Shown: positions 10,670 to 22,200 of the stretch, in pieces
Numbering within the stretch: the stretch's first letter is position 1
Layout: every line of letters begins with the position of its first letter
Origin: Fasciola hepatica
Taxonomy: Eukaryota; Platyhelminthes; Trematoda; Plagiorchiida; Fasciolidae
Assembly: GCA_948099385.1 (NCBI GenBank)
Contig: CANUEZ040000182.1
Location: forward strand, 20,771,501 to 20,835,500
Reading direction: 5' to 3'
DNA length: 64,000 bases
The notes under the pieces: model-generated
Told to the model about the DNA's origin: nothing
The model's database searches: none
What the model saw: the letters and a program-made list of their open reading frames with translations, nothing else
Program-made: the position numbers and the translations under genes

Positions 10670-11252
10670 GTAAGTTTGTTGTTCCTAACCCGAATATCCA
10701 TAGACATTGTCAAGAAAGACAAGATTCTACATTTGTTAGAGACCTTTAATAGTGCGCGTCGCGTTTAATGTCCACAAAACGGTTTCATGTCTGACTGACT
10801 TTGCTAACAAGCAAGAAACGTTTTCAATTTAATATCACCTACCCCATCGAAATGGAGTTTGTCTGCCAATTGTAATGCAACCAATGATCGATCACTAAAC
10901 CCAGCTGCTTAATAATCTCACCGCCTGATTACTGTAGGCTGTTTATCAGCATGAAGGTGAAGTCACTTCACCTGTGAATAGTTGAAAAATGATGTACCTT
11001 GTAAAAGATGGCTTGTGAGGGAAATTCTACGAATAAGTTTATCATATCCGTGGCAGAATCCCGACAGTTTCCGCTCCATAAGCGAAACTGGATAACGCGA
11101 CTTCCTGCACTCACGCGTAACCAATGCACATATGGCTCCAATGGAACAGCGATTGTACTACCCCGGGCGATTGCAGGTAAGTAGTTAGTCACGGAAAGAT
11201 AGACAGATAGGACAGACATATACTGACTCTTGAAATCATGCATGGTACGAAT
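10670..11252. other. Intron of the WD gene, no feature
   Basis: Nothing was recognised before the RTE-A2 tail begins at about 11253. Confidence 0.4.
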
Positions 11253-11264
11253 ACAACAACAACA
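11253..11264 (-). repeat. (TTG)4 tail of RTE-A2
   Basis: The plus strand shows four ACA units, read as a TTG repeat on the minus strand, after the C-terminal remnant of RTE-A2. It occupies the position that the (GAT)7 repeat holds in RTE-A1, but the unit differs. Confidence 0.45.
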
Positions 11265-12235
11265 AGTACAATAATGGAGCCAGTACAACTGAGTGTAGGA
11301 AGTATTTGGTAGAAAAAGGTGTGGATATTTTTTTCCATCCTGTTTGTCTGAACAGCATTTTTGTGATTGTGGAAAGTGAGTGTTCAACAAACAGACCGTA
11401 CAGCATTCGCACCACTGACTTTTATTTTCAGCCATATCCCTCAACGTCGCAAACTAATGATAGTCCCCAGCTCCTGGGCCCCAACCAGGAAGGTGGGAAG
11501 CACCAATCGAGATCAGTGTTGGTGCTAGCTTCTTCATATCTCTACGCCAGATCGTCCTGCTCACCGCGTCGTTTCTTCCAACCTTGCCCTGTACCTGCGA
11601 ATGAAGCACGGGAAGATGGACATTGGGCAGGCACAAGTGAAACCTTTCCGTGCCATCGGGAGGCGGTGTAAAACGATCGTTTGGGTCAGCGGGCGATGGT
11701 CCGTGCCCAACATACGACGGCGCACCTCTTGATTACGCGTGCAGTGTTCCCACCAGATTCTGGCAATGCCTCAGAGGCATCGGTTGTCGAACACAGAAAG
11801 ATGCAGATCATCTCAAGCGCGAAGTGGCCAGGCCTCACAGTTGTAGAGTGGAATACTACGAACCACGATGATGTACACCAACCCTTAAGATAGAGCCGGA
11901 TGTCTCGGCGGTGCCACATGTGTTGTAGGTTGACGAAGGCTGCCCTAACTCTCGCTGTTTGTGATGAGATCTCTTGACACCACCTCTAGTTGAAATCAAA
12001 CTCACGATGTACTCAAAGTGATCGACTAACTCCAGTTGATCACCACACAGGCTGAGTACAGCCACACTCTCCAGCAAGTACTTTACACCCGGAAGGCGCA
12101 AGGGACACCTCAATCCCCAAACGTTTCATTGCTTGCGTATTATCATTCAGCAAGGCGAAATCATCGGCGTACTCCAAGTCCCCGGGAGGGGTTCAACTCC
12201 ACTGGCTAGTAGCCAGACGAAATCAACGCGGCGTT

Positions 12236-12645
12236 GTTAAAGGGCGTGGTGGGTTCTTTTGAACTCTACATCAGAGCCGCGGAAGCCCATAAACGGCAAC
12301 GTGACGTGCGCGAATGTGTCCTGGGTGGGGTAAGATTCACTAGGATGCGCTGGATGTACGCGACCGGCAGAGCGCCATCCAAAAGGCATTTGAACCGTTT
12401 GTTCAGTCACCTGTTGCCCGACAGGTAACACTCGGTTGTGCACGGGCTAAAGTTGCTACCTCGAACGAAAAGCAGAGTGATACTGGAGATGCCACTTCCT
12501 ACCTAATTCCCAAGATCCTTCGTGAGCAGTTCTTCTACACACACAGCTCATAGGCAGTTGTCATTCAGGACATCCATGGAGCCGGCTCATCCTGTCACAG
12601 AAGCTAGCCGCATAAAAGTGAGTAAGTTTAGTACCAGCATTGCTG
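12236..12645 (+). repeat. LINE-B-tailed short repeat, copy i
   Basis: This plus-strand repeat shares with 20020-20545 and 29885-30130 the blocks TGTGCACGGGC, GATACTGGAGATGCC and ATCCATGGAGCCGGCTCATC, and ends GCCGCATAAAAGTGAGTAAG. That ending closely resembles the 3' end of LINE-B near 7350. It is therefore either a SINE that borrows the LINE-B tail or a 5'-truncated, diverged relative of LINE-B. It has no long open frame. Confidence 0.6.
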
Positions 12646-13090
12646 AGGTTGGGCATCAGTGATCATTCATTAGAACAAGCGCTGAATCTAAACAGGTTAA
12701 GGTGGCTGGGACATGTGTTACGCATGCTTTCAAATAGATTTCCTTGGCTTATGCTACTCTCCGAGGCGAGCAGTGATTGAAAGGTAGTTCAAGGTGGTCA
12801 GTCCGTGACATGGCAGAAGAGTATGAAAACCTTGACCAGTGGACTTGATCAAGTAGGACGTATGAGACTTCCAGGTTGAGATTCACATGACGTGCCTACC
12901 AGATGGTTGGAAACGACTAGCGGTACGGCTAGGTGTCACGGTCAGTGGCGCAGTTGCATTCGAATACTTTCGTTGTCTTTGCGATTTCTGCTTCTCACTT
13001 TGTTTTCAGCTGTTTTCCATTTCATGCTTCTATTCTTTTTGCCCCTGACTGAACGGTGCTACGAAGTAGCAACAAAACCATAACTTAGAA
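12646..13090 (+). pseudogene. LINE C-terminal fragment (third RTE-like type)
   Basis: The plus strand encodes, in more than one frame, RLRWLGHVLR-like and SRWSVRDMAEEYENL-like blocks, then MPTRWLETTSGTARCHGQW from 12892. These match the C-terminal region that follows the RT domain in RTE-like LINEs. It runs opposite to the surrounding RTE-A2 and directly follows the short repeat at 12236-12645. With at least one frame change and no RT domain it is a dead 3' fragment. Confidence 0.6.
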
Positions 13091-14190
13091 GTGCGACGTT
13101 ATTGATTGAGTGGGCCAGACAAGGAATTCCGTAGAACGTCCTCTATGGCAAAGTTATGGAGAAATGTGGACATAGGGCAACCTTGAGGTACTAGAGAGAA
13201 ACGACAAAAAGGAGCGGTAGTTGAAGTAGGCTCTAACGCAACCTGACGTGTGGTAATGCACTTCTTTGAAGATTAGCACTTGTTAATCAGACACTTCATT
13301 TCTCAACATACGGTCCCACAATGCAATCTTATGGACAGAGTCAAAGGCCGTGCGAATGTCTCGTGGAACACAATGATCGTTGGTCTTTGGAAAGTGTGAT
13401 GCTGCTCCAGCAGCTGTCAGGAGTGAAGATTTGATCGATGCATCTATGACCGACACGAAACCCGGCCTGCTCCTCCCGAGTTTGCTGTTCACGCGTTTGG
13501 CAAAACCTGTGAAGTGTGATGGACGCCTAAGGCTCCAACGCTGTTGGGAAAAGGTTTACACTCCTATGGTTAGCACAGTTACTGTGCGAGCCCTTCGAGA
13601 TAGGGAAACAGTGGACTACCCATCACACACACGTGGAGGTGACCTGCTTTGAATTTCAGAACTTTGAGGAACGCATATGAATTTTACTAACGAGCTCTAT
13701 CATATTTGAACAGGAATGGGGGAAGGCCATTGGAGCCCGGCGCTTTGTGACGTTCAAAGGCCTAGGATTCTTTGCGGATCTCTGCCTCATTTGGCGCACC
13801 TGTCGATGCAGACCACGTGACGCGTGCAGCAAAAGCTTTAGAGAGGCTGATACCAAGGGCCAACGAAACTATGTTTATAAGTGCTCCGCCCATCTTTCGA
13901 GACGCCCCTGCTGATTGTGAATTGGCGAGCCACGAACCGTTTTGCCCACACCTGGTGGCTTCTTACCGGTGACTCGAATGAGACAGAACAACTCGCAGCG
14001 AATTCCCATGGCAGCACGTTGCGGCCACCAGACTTCGTGGTCCCTACGAAGATTTGCGTTATGTACACGTCTCGTTACGATCCGTGTCCTAATACATTCG
14101 CTTCCAGCCGGGATCGGCTGGCGTGCGTCGAGGTGCAGAGATTCAGCAGTAATCCAGGGTCGTATCGAGTGACGTGACAAGCCACAACTG

Positions 14191-16546
14191 AGTAGAACAG
14201 TACTGGTTGATGTTATCGAGTGAAGTAACTTCTCGGTTTTCACTTACCACGTTTTTCAAGATGAATAGAATAGATGGATCAAAAATCTGACTGCAATTGC
14301 GTTTGGAACGCTCACCTGAGCACATTGACAGCTTAGCGCGAACGAATGCATGGCAGTCTTGTATTTGGTCCCGCCACTTGTCTTATTGCGATGTGATTGA
14401 CCTGGGTATGTTATTCTAGGAAATGTTTTCTCGCTTAGTTGAGTGACCAATGCAGTATCATGCGTTTGTTGATCCCGTGATGTTCCATGAGTGAGTTATT
14501 GTTACATGAATGTAAACACATTCTTTGAGCCGTTATCTACCCCGGTAACCTCACTTCCTGGACGGTAGTGTGAATGAGAGACTCTTACCTGTTTTCGAAA
14601 GAACAGTTAATACTGCTTTAAAATTAGACCTTGTGCGGTAAAGCATCTGACAAACGACGTCATCATAAATTTGTATGCTTTCACTCCAATTAGACCGGAT
14701 GAAATCAATGAATAATGGGTGTCTTACTAATCACTAGTTTCTCGCAGTCACTCTTGTAAGTCAGTCATCAAAATACTGCTTCAAGTACGTATTCGATCAA
14801 ATCAAGTTTGACCAGCGGATGATATTTTTAGATGTTTTCTAAGTTGGACATGTCTATTGACAAAATGTAAACCACACGGGAAACCGTTGATACCATTGAT
14901 TTTGCTGCACATGAAACTGCTTTCGCGGGCATTAAATGAGACGCGTATGATGCCAAAAATCTTCAACGAAGTTATTGTAATTTTCTCCTCGACACCCGTA
15001 TCCCATTCTTGACGCCGCATTGTCTTCCCTGTTTACGGTTTATTTATCACTAAGAGCGAGTGTAATTTGGCTCCTTTTTTCTCCTGCTGCACAACTGAGT
15101 TGTACGTTCATGTTTGAAGTCATGGCACCTGTGCACCCAAAAATGAGGCACTTAGATTGGTGAACGGCTGAGAATGTCAACCACCAAAGTTTAACGGAAG
15201 GTGAATGAGGAACATTCACTACGTACACCGTTCTTCTTTTAATTAAGCTGTTTACGGTCAAAGTCATCCTTGACAAGTTACTTATCGTCGCGTAACTGTC
15301 TCATAAATGGGGTAATGTACATTAAAGCAAAAATCCAAATGTTCTTTCAGGTGATTACAGATGATAACTGTCGATCTTGTATTTGATTCAAGCAAAGTTA
15401 TTTGAGTGACAGTTGTCTGAATATCTGGGTAAAAGGCTCGTGCTTCTTCTTACTAATACAGCTGCGTAGTCAGAGCTCGCTGGTGACGGGCGGTTGACAG
15501 TTTGAAACTGGCGGGGAACGTTTGCAGAGTAGGTATAGTTGATCACCCAGTCCAGTAAGGATGTAACGGTGTTATTCCGGTGCGAATCCAATCTGTTAAA
15601 ATTGCTACAGGCAATACACAAAGCAGAGTTACGGTAGTTAAACTGACTGACAGTGAATTCCTCGACTTCGATAGCCGAACCATATTATGGCGAGTGACGA
15701 AATGACGACGACCCAAGCGTTTAGGTTTAGGTATGAGAACAGAAGCGGTGAAACGTGCGAACAGTCTGCGTTCATTCGCATAGCTGATAGCTGTTCACCG
15801 TGAGAGACCGGGAGATCTGCACAATGGACTCCGAAACCACCCAACGGTGTCACTGTGAAGCCAGCATTCTTTATTCACGGTAGCTCCGTTCCATCGTCCA
15901 CGAAAACAATCAGATCAAGTATAATTCCACACAGTAAATGATCGAGGAGTGAGGCGCTATATTGGAAAGTTGCGTCGAGGATCGAGAGAGGAATGATGGT
16001 TTTGTCGTTTTATTTTGCGGGCACAGCTTATCTATGTTCAAGTTTTGAAGCTTCCCCACAGAAGGATCCCGTTGACGTGATTAGCAAAGTTTGCAAAAGC
16101 TTAGAATAGTTGAGTGGAATCAATGCCTACGTTTAAGAACTGTACGCCTTAACACCTCTCTTTGAATCATTTTTACCTCGGGTCACGTAGGCCTGTGAGA
16201 TCGCGCCCTACTTAGATATAAGGAGGGGAAAAGATCGATAGGACTCACCGAAGTTTCTCAAAGGTTTACTGGAGATCTTCACGAGACATCTCGTATTTTC
16301 GCTTTTTTGATATTAGTGCATACCTTTTATTACGGTCATTGAGCTCGATGTTGGTAGCCCAAACGTGCATTTGGAGCTCAAGACTATAAATCCTTATTTT
16401 TTTAAATCACTGCAGGTACCACGCAAGTCGACACGTGAATGATTTGTGACAGCTATTTATTCAGTCAAATAGATCGGTTCTGTCTGCATTTGCTCGACAC
16501 TGATGGCGGGAAGAATGTGCTGAGGTTTGGTTGATTTTGGTAACTA
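14191..16546. other. Intron or unassigned sequence, no feature
   Basis: I see no exon, conserved domain, SINE head or LTR edge in this 2.3-kb stretch. It lies between the two supported exons of the plus-strand WD gene, so it is most simply intron. Confidence 0.4.
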
Positions 16547-16797
16547 CATGCTTTTGCGTGAGTGCAATGGAGGGGATGTACCCCATAGCCACAAAGGCCC
16601 ACTGCACTATTAAGTATAACCGGCAACCAGACCCTGAAACTTGGAGTATAGAATCACATGAGGTCCCAATAAATTAGGGTGGTAACGAGCCGGCCGGCAG
16701 TGTACCAGTCTACCACCGAAGTAGCCGGTGATGGAAAGAGTATGAACCCTCACCTTCGAGGTGGGAAGTAAACGCTCTAAACCACTCGACCACCATT
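16547..16797 (-). mobile_element. tRNA-derived SINE, copy 2
   Basis: On the minus strand the head reads GGTGGTCGAGTGGTTTAGAG (about 16796-16777), a classic A-box region, followed by a B-box-like GAGGGTTCATACTC. The body block GCAGTGGGCCTTTGTGGC and the end GCACTCACGCAAAAGCATGT match SINE-1. The B box has drifted from GTTCGAATCC to GTTCATACTC. Confidence 0.8.
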
Positions 16798-17801
16798 TCT
16801 GCTGGACATAACGTCGCTCAATGAATTGAACACCATGGACCTGTTTTTGTTGCGCGATCGCGGATGCAGTATGTGGTTTTTGGCAGTTTAACCTTCCTTC
16901 CAGTAGAGGAGATAGTTCGACGAAGTTCAGCTGCTAAACAGTAGCTCGAGAAGGTCTGACTAAAGTATTTTTCCTTTAGATAACAATGGAACGGTCTCAG
17001 TGATGAACCCTTTTCTTTGGCTGGGGCGACCCGGTAGTGCAAGAGCCCACAGTCCTCAACAGCAATGCGAATGCCCGTTTTCATGATTAGGAATCCTAAG
17101 GTTGGTTGAATGCAGTGTACAAAACGCTATTAAACCCATCCTGTCTTTCTTCGATAACCTTTGGATCAAAGCACTTCGGTATAGCAATGCGCTGACACAT
17201 TAGCATACCATTTTTGATCACTCTAAGTGATTTGAATCAAAAGTAATCGCAGAAAGGTAGGGTGGATTTGATTGCATTTTGTGAACTGTATAAAATGTTC
17301 GTCGTCGCAAGTGTCTTGGGACTTGCGCATCACTGCAGCCGATCGCACTTGTGTGGATACGGGTTCGCGAAAAGCAGAATGACTTCCTGATGTAAGTAGT
17401 ATGTTGCTGTACCTGGAGGACAGGATAAAACTTCCCCAGAAGCACACGACCGGTTTCGCGGTTGTTGTCGCTTATCAGTTATGTGTAGCTGGCGTTCTAC
17501 TGTCCAATCATCTCTATACTTGACTTCAATTTCCCGGTAAATGAAAGGTTTTTGACGCTATTGAGCGAGTAAAGCAGTGTGTAGAACGGAAGCAAAAACA
17601 TGGATTTCACTATATTCGCAGTATGATTGAGATAGTTGCAATTATTATGCAAGAACACAAATTTGCATCCTAATGTGTCCGATCTCCAGTCGTTTTACTT
17701 CTATCAACCCGGTGGTAGTAAGATTGAAACGTTATGTTTGTTCGCATGTTCGCCACGCTGTTTTGTTCTCAGTATGCTTATTTTCCTTAAATACATTCCA
17801 G
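16798..17801. other. Intron of the WD gene, no feature
   Basis: No element or exon was recognised. The sequence just before 17800 is pyrimidine-rich and ends CATTCCAG, the proposed acceptor. Confidence 0.4.
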
Positions 17802-18142
17802 ACGAGAAGGGTGCCGTTGTTCAACTGTGCCTGCTGTCTGACCCGCCCAATCAGAGTGGACATGCGATCACTATGATCGTTGGGCGCAGCGATGGTCGAG
17901 TACTGCTCTATTATCTCGGTCCAGATGTGTGGTCTTCCGAAGCAGAGCACTCGGATCCTGCAGGTCTCTCTCGTGTACAATGGTCCACACTGGAACTGAC
18001 CGGAATTAATTGTGAACCAGTCCGTGGGATGGCCGTCGTACCACAGTCCTCTAGAAGCGGGTTATGTGGAATTTGGACTGCTTCTCATAGTGGTGTATTT
18101 AGATTTTATCGCTCACTGGCTATCAGGACAGCGTTTAATTGA
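17802..18142 (+). CDS. WD40-repeat-like protein, probable last exon
   Basis: The acceptor is CATTCCAG (AG at 17800-17801), and the exon runs to a TGA at 18140-18142. Joined to 10262-10669 the reading frame is kept (phase 1). The peptide includes HAITMIVGRSDGRVLLYYLG and GLCGIWTASHSGVFRFYRS, two more propeller-like strands in which the usual WD pair is replaced by YY and FY. With no donor needed before the stop, this is most simply the C-terminal exon. A GTATTTAG inside the exon (near 18091) could be an alternative donor, which would move the C-terminus. The gene ends about 0.8 kb from the convergent NOG1 stop. Confidence 0.65.
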
Positions 18143-18963
18143 GATCGTTTTGCTCTCTTCATCCAGTTCTCCCCAGTTGTTCTATTCCTCCGAACGGATG
18201 CTCGTCTACCCCCACTGGCTGGGATCGTAATTTGGAATACCAGACGTTTTCGGCTCACATAATGGGTTCATTGTTCCCCCTGGTTCAAGAGTCGCACTTG
18301 CCATTAAAATTGTTACAAATGGTCCAGAACTGGCTTTTCGGTTCCATCACCCACTGTTAGAATCCTAGTTGAGATAACTAGCTATTCTATCCATATCTAT
18401 TCACAGACTGCACCTTAGCAGCCAACATAAGCTACATCTGCGCCGTCATAACACTCGTGGAATGTTATCCAGAACACGGAAAGATTGAAGCTACCGTGAA
18501 AAACACTTGTTTATCGTTCTGTAATCCTAATTACCTTATGTTCGAGAATACTCCCATCGTGATTTAACCATACGACCACACCGCCATTTCAGTCTCTCTC
18601 GTCAAAACCATCCATTTCTCGTTTCAACTCGCATCAATACATCTCCGCAACGATGATTCACTCACAGACTGACATCGTATTTCCGTGTCTTAATCTTCAA
18701 TCACGAGGCTCACTGAGTGTCAATCACAACGGACGGCGGCTACCGTAGTGAATATGCATGCACTTATTCTTCGTCGGAGGACCTCAGGCGTCCAACTAAA
18801 GCATCGCCCCTGTCTCAAACCCCTTAAGTGTTTTGCTCAAGGAAAATATTAATCCATGGAAAACAAATCCGTGTTTATTTACAAATCATAATGGGACTTG
18901 TTAAGTAAAAGGAAGATAGGCGGGCTCAAACAGTTTCCGATACGCACGCTTGAACATGATATT
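18143..18963. other. Convergent intergenic region between WD gene and NOG1
   Basis: It contains the presumed 3' untranslated regions of both genes. An ATTAAA near 18303 could serve the plus-strand gene and a minus-strand AATAAA at 18874-18879 the NOG1 gene. No other feature was seen. Confidence 0.45.
18874..18879 (-). promoter_or_regulatory. Candidate poly(A) signal of NOG1
   Basis: The plus strand reads TTTATT, which is AATAAA on the NOG1 strand, about 85 bases past the NOG1 stop codon. The position is right for a 3'-end processing signal, but the match is short. Confidence 0.5.
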
Positions 18964-19242
18964 TTAACGACGATCAGTTTTTCCAGTTGATCGTTTGCCG
19001 GAGAACAGATGCTTCGGTTTCCAATCAGGAATGTGATGATCACCTTCACCTTTAAGCGAATACGTTATGACTTTGCGCTGGGCAAATCTATCCATATGAT
19101 TGATTTTCTCAAGCATCTTGCCGTCACGAACCGCTGAAATCGATCGCGGAATCGAAGCACGCGCAATGGATGCCTCGCGATGTGGGTTCACGCTGGAATT
19201 TCTGTCACGTCGAGCACGCTTCCGTGAACGGCCACGCTCAGC
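18964..19242 (-). CDS. GTPBP4: NOG1 last exon
   Basis: The acceptor is GATAATAG and the TAA stop is at 18966-18964. It encodes an Arg-rich stretch, [18 protein letters not shown] and the conserved C-terminus [20 protein letters not shown]. The basic end is a nuclear or nucleolar localisation region in the family. Confidence 0.94.
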   Translation of the reverse strand, partial: AERGRSRKRARRDRNSSVNPHREASIARASIPRSISAVRDGKMLEKINHMDRFAQRKVITYSLKGEGDHHIPDWKPKHLFSGKRSTGKTDRR

Positions 19243-22200
19243 CTATTATCAACGCAAAACAAAGAAAAACACGAGTAAGAAGCAAAACAATCCGTTTAGT
19301 ACTCACGACTTCCATGAGCTCTGAATCGTTAAACTGCTGACTGACGTGAACAGTGGCAAGGTGTCATGAAAGGCGTTACAGGAAGAACGACATACACATG
19401 GATTAACTGCTTCTAAATATTCTAGCACCGTTTGACTAAAAAAAGGCAACGCACCTCATCCTGCAAGTCCACATCCAGCCCATGGTCGCCTAATTCCCTT
19501 CGGATTTTGTGCACACTAACCGAGCGAGAAGATCGCGGAATTTGTGGAGTTCGGATACTCTTGCGAGCACGTGACTCAAGCACCAAGAGAGCGCGCGCCT
19601 CACGGATTCTAGTGTAAATGAGGTAGTAAAGAAAAACACTAACAATTGAGAACGGTATGAACAAGCGATAACTTTTAGCTAACACTGCAAACTCTGAATT
19701 TAAAGACCGTTGGTATCTTACAAAAATGGAAGCCATCTGTTCGGCACTTACGACATCACTCCCACTGATAAAGAACCAATTCAGCGAACCAACGAACTCC
19801 AGTTTAAACAGCGAAAACCGCCATCCTTGAGACTTTCAACGCACTCTAGTCATCACATGTGTTTGGCTCGTGTTGTCTTTTGTATAATTCTGCATTTGCG
19901 GTTCGAAACTCAAGGTAAAAACTAATTAGAACAGTCCCAAATGTCCCTTTCAGCATTTGCAAGAAGGGTGTATGGGGTGTCTGAGAGGAGTAGCACTTCT
20001 GAGTTGGTTGACTGTCGTGTCCCTTGGGGCATCCTCCATCTCTTTGGTCTCCATCATTCACCCAACTCTCACCTGTGGCTCCACGAAGCTGAAGCATGCA
20101 TCAGCGGCCACACCCCGGCAAACCGCTCGACAGGCGGGCTGAACCAGGTTGAGGGTTACCGAGGTCTAAAAAACTTCGGCGAGACGGTGTTCGGCATGTG
20201 AAGACAGATCCTTCTGAATGGGCCGACGAGATCTACTGATCCAACGGCCACAAAGGAGACCTATTCAACTGCCTGATCCGGCATTTCAGAGGAGGCGAAC
20301 GAACCGTACAGCAGGTCACCGGCTCCTCTGGGAACACCCTGCTGCCTTGCAGTCTGCACTTGGGTGTGCAAGGGCCAGAGGTGCAACCTCGAACAAAAAG
20401 GCCGAACGGTGCTGGGGACACCGCTTCGTACCCTACTCCCGCGACTCTCTATGATTATTCACGAAACCTTCGCGATATCCATGGAGCCGACATATCCTCT
20501 CGCAGGAGATAGTCGTGTAAAAGTAAAAGTAAGAAGGATGAGTCAACTTTGACCATGGAACACTTGCGCAAAGGATAGGACAATCAACTTACATCACTGT
20601 AACTGAATTTTGGCGACGGCGATTGGAGTGCCTGACCCAACTATCAAAACGCATTGAACAGCGCCATCTTTGATGGCTCATACACAGAGAAGAACCTGTA
20701 TAAAGTTCCGTTATTGCACACTTAGTCGAAACCAACCACTCAGTAGATATCCAATCGGCCCTTACAGTGGTTTACCGCGCCCCACAACGTGAATCAAGAA
20801 CAATTAGGATTTGAACGCTAGCGGCTAGCATCCATTTTTTGAGGCCAGGATTATGCGCGCAACTAAAGTTGGCCCGATCACTCTAAACGCCCTAGTCAAA
20901 GTTAATTAAATCATACATGAGTCTGGTTGTGACGTAAGTCGACCACAACCTGTTACGCAACCCATTCATTTGGACAAACGTTACATGGTCACAGTCATCG
21001 CCCTGCTCGCCACTTTTCCTTCTTTTAAACACTTAACGAAACGTCTAGGACTCTCCTGACTAGCTTTTTACAATTTGTGTTGCGATATGAGTATGATTGC
21101 AGTGGCTTGAGAATGAAATTACCGAAAACATATTCTCGCCTATATTCTCTATTCTGATTACGTTAATGGGCATCTTTCATTATCTTCAGGTTAAAATAGG
21201 AGAAAAACAAACTGGAGACCTACAAACCAGGTCATATACTGCTTCTCTTTTGATACGCTACACGACTTCTCCACTGAGCGGAATGCTGATTCACATAGTT
21301 ATATTTTGTATTACGAAGGAACATTGAAAAGAGTGCATCTTCTCCGGGTAGTAAGTATAAATGACGGGAAAAAGTAGCTATCGATAAAAAGCATCGCTAA
21401 AATCCGGTTTATCACTAAATTAGATTCATTCATATCTCTTTCTACTGTTGCTCAATCATTTTATTTTATAACAACTATCAAGTAGAAAACTTCACTGGGA
21501 ATGACAGATTCTACATAGCAATAAGTCGTCCAGACGAAAGTAAAACCTCCACAATTGATATCATCGCATAGGTTGACTTTTGGGTTGCATATATCATAAG
21601 GTACTAAGAATAAAAGTTGTCGGGTTATGACGAATAGCTTAAGAATATTATCACCATCCATAAAAATTAAGGCACTGGGTTTAATTTCCAAAACGTTTAA
21701 TGAATTACCCAGAGAACGTATACGTAAGCAGTCACAGAATCAATTATTGTCTCCTGGATATCATAGACTTTTGCAACGATCACCATACTTCGATACAAGA
21801 AGTCATAAAGACGGCGTTTTGCACGTAATGCGGTAAGGTGGTAAAAAACAACGTTGCGCAGACTGGGGTTTAGAAAACTCCATGATCGCATGGAACACAA
21901 ACATAAGCGTCTACAGTGACGAGATAGGTCGCAGTTTGATGTCCTGAGAGTAACGATTCCCGGATTGGCATTCCTCTCGGCAGGATGAGTTTCGTGGTGT
22001 AAGCGAAAAATGCGAATGTTTCTGCAAATCGGATGGTGGGTCGAACGATGTTTCAATGGCCCGCAGTGGACACTAGAAAGACATCTATAAACATCGTCTG
22101 TGACCATATTTCTTTTCCCGGGAAGGTACCCTACTCGACACCGCAAGTTTTGAAGGGGAAGAACTGACATTTTATTAGTTTTCAGTAGCATCGGAAAGAT

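Larger units (their letters stand above)
11253..14190 (-). mobile_element. RTE-like LINE, copy RTE-A2, 5'-truncated and interrupted
   Basis: Minus-strand pieces: a linker ending QQGRLERWAEHL (about 14190-13870), RT fingers/palm with DIRTAFDSVHKIALWDRML (13492-13283), a QGCP-like block near 13170, the YADD-type box read from DLEYADDF near 12160, thumb with LELVDHFEYI (near 12010), then SHLPGWGP near 11480 and MRDMAENKSQW near 11430. Frames are repeatedly broken. Between the palm block and the YADD block lies about 0.9 kb of plus-strand LINE-derived sequence (12230-13090), a later insertion or rearrangement. The 3' end is a short (TTG) repeat on the minus strand. No endonuclease is present. Confidence 0.8.

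Noticed and set aside
11306..11671. Plus-strand 121-codon ORF as a gene
   Set aside because: It is the complement of RTE-A2 C-terminal remnants and shows no domain.
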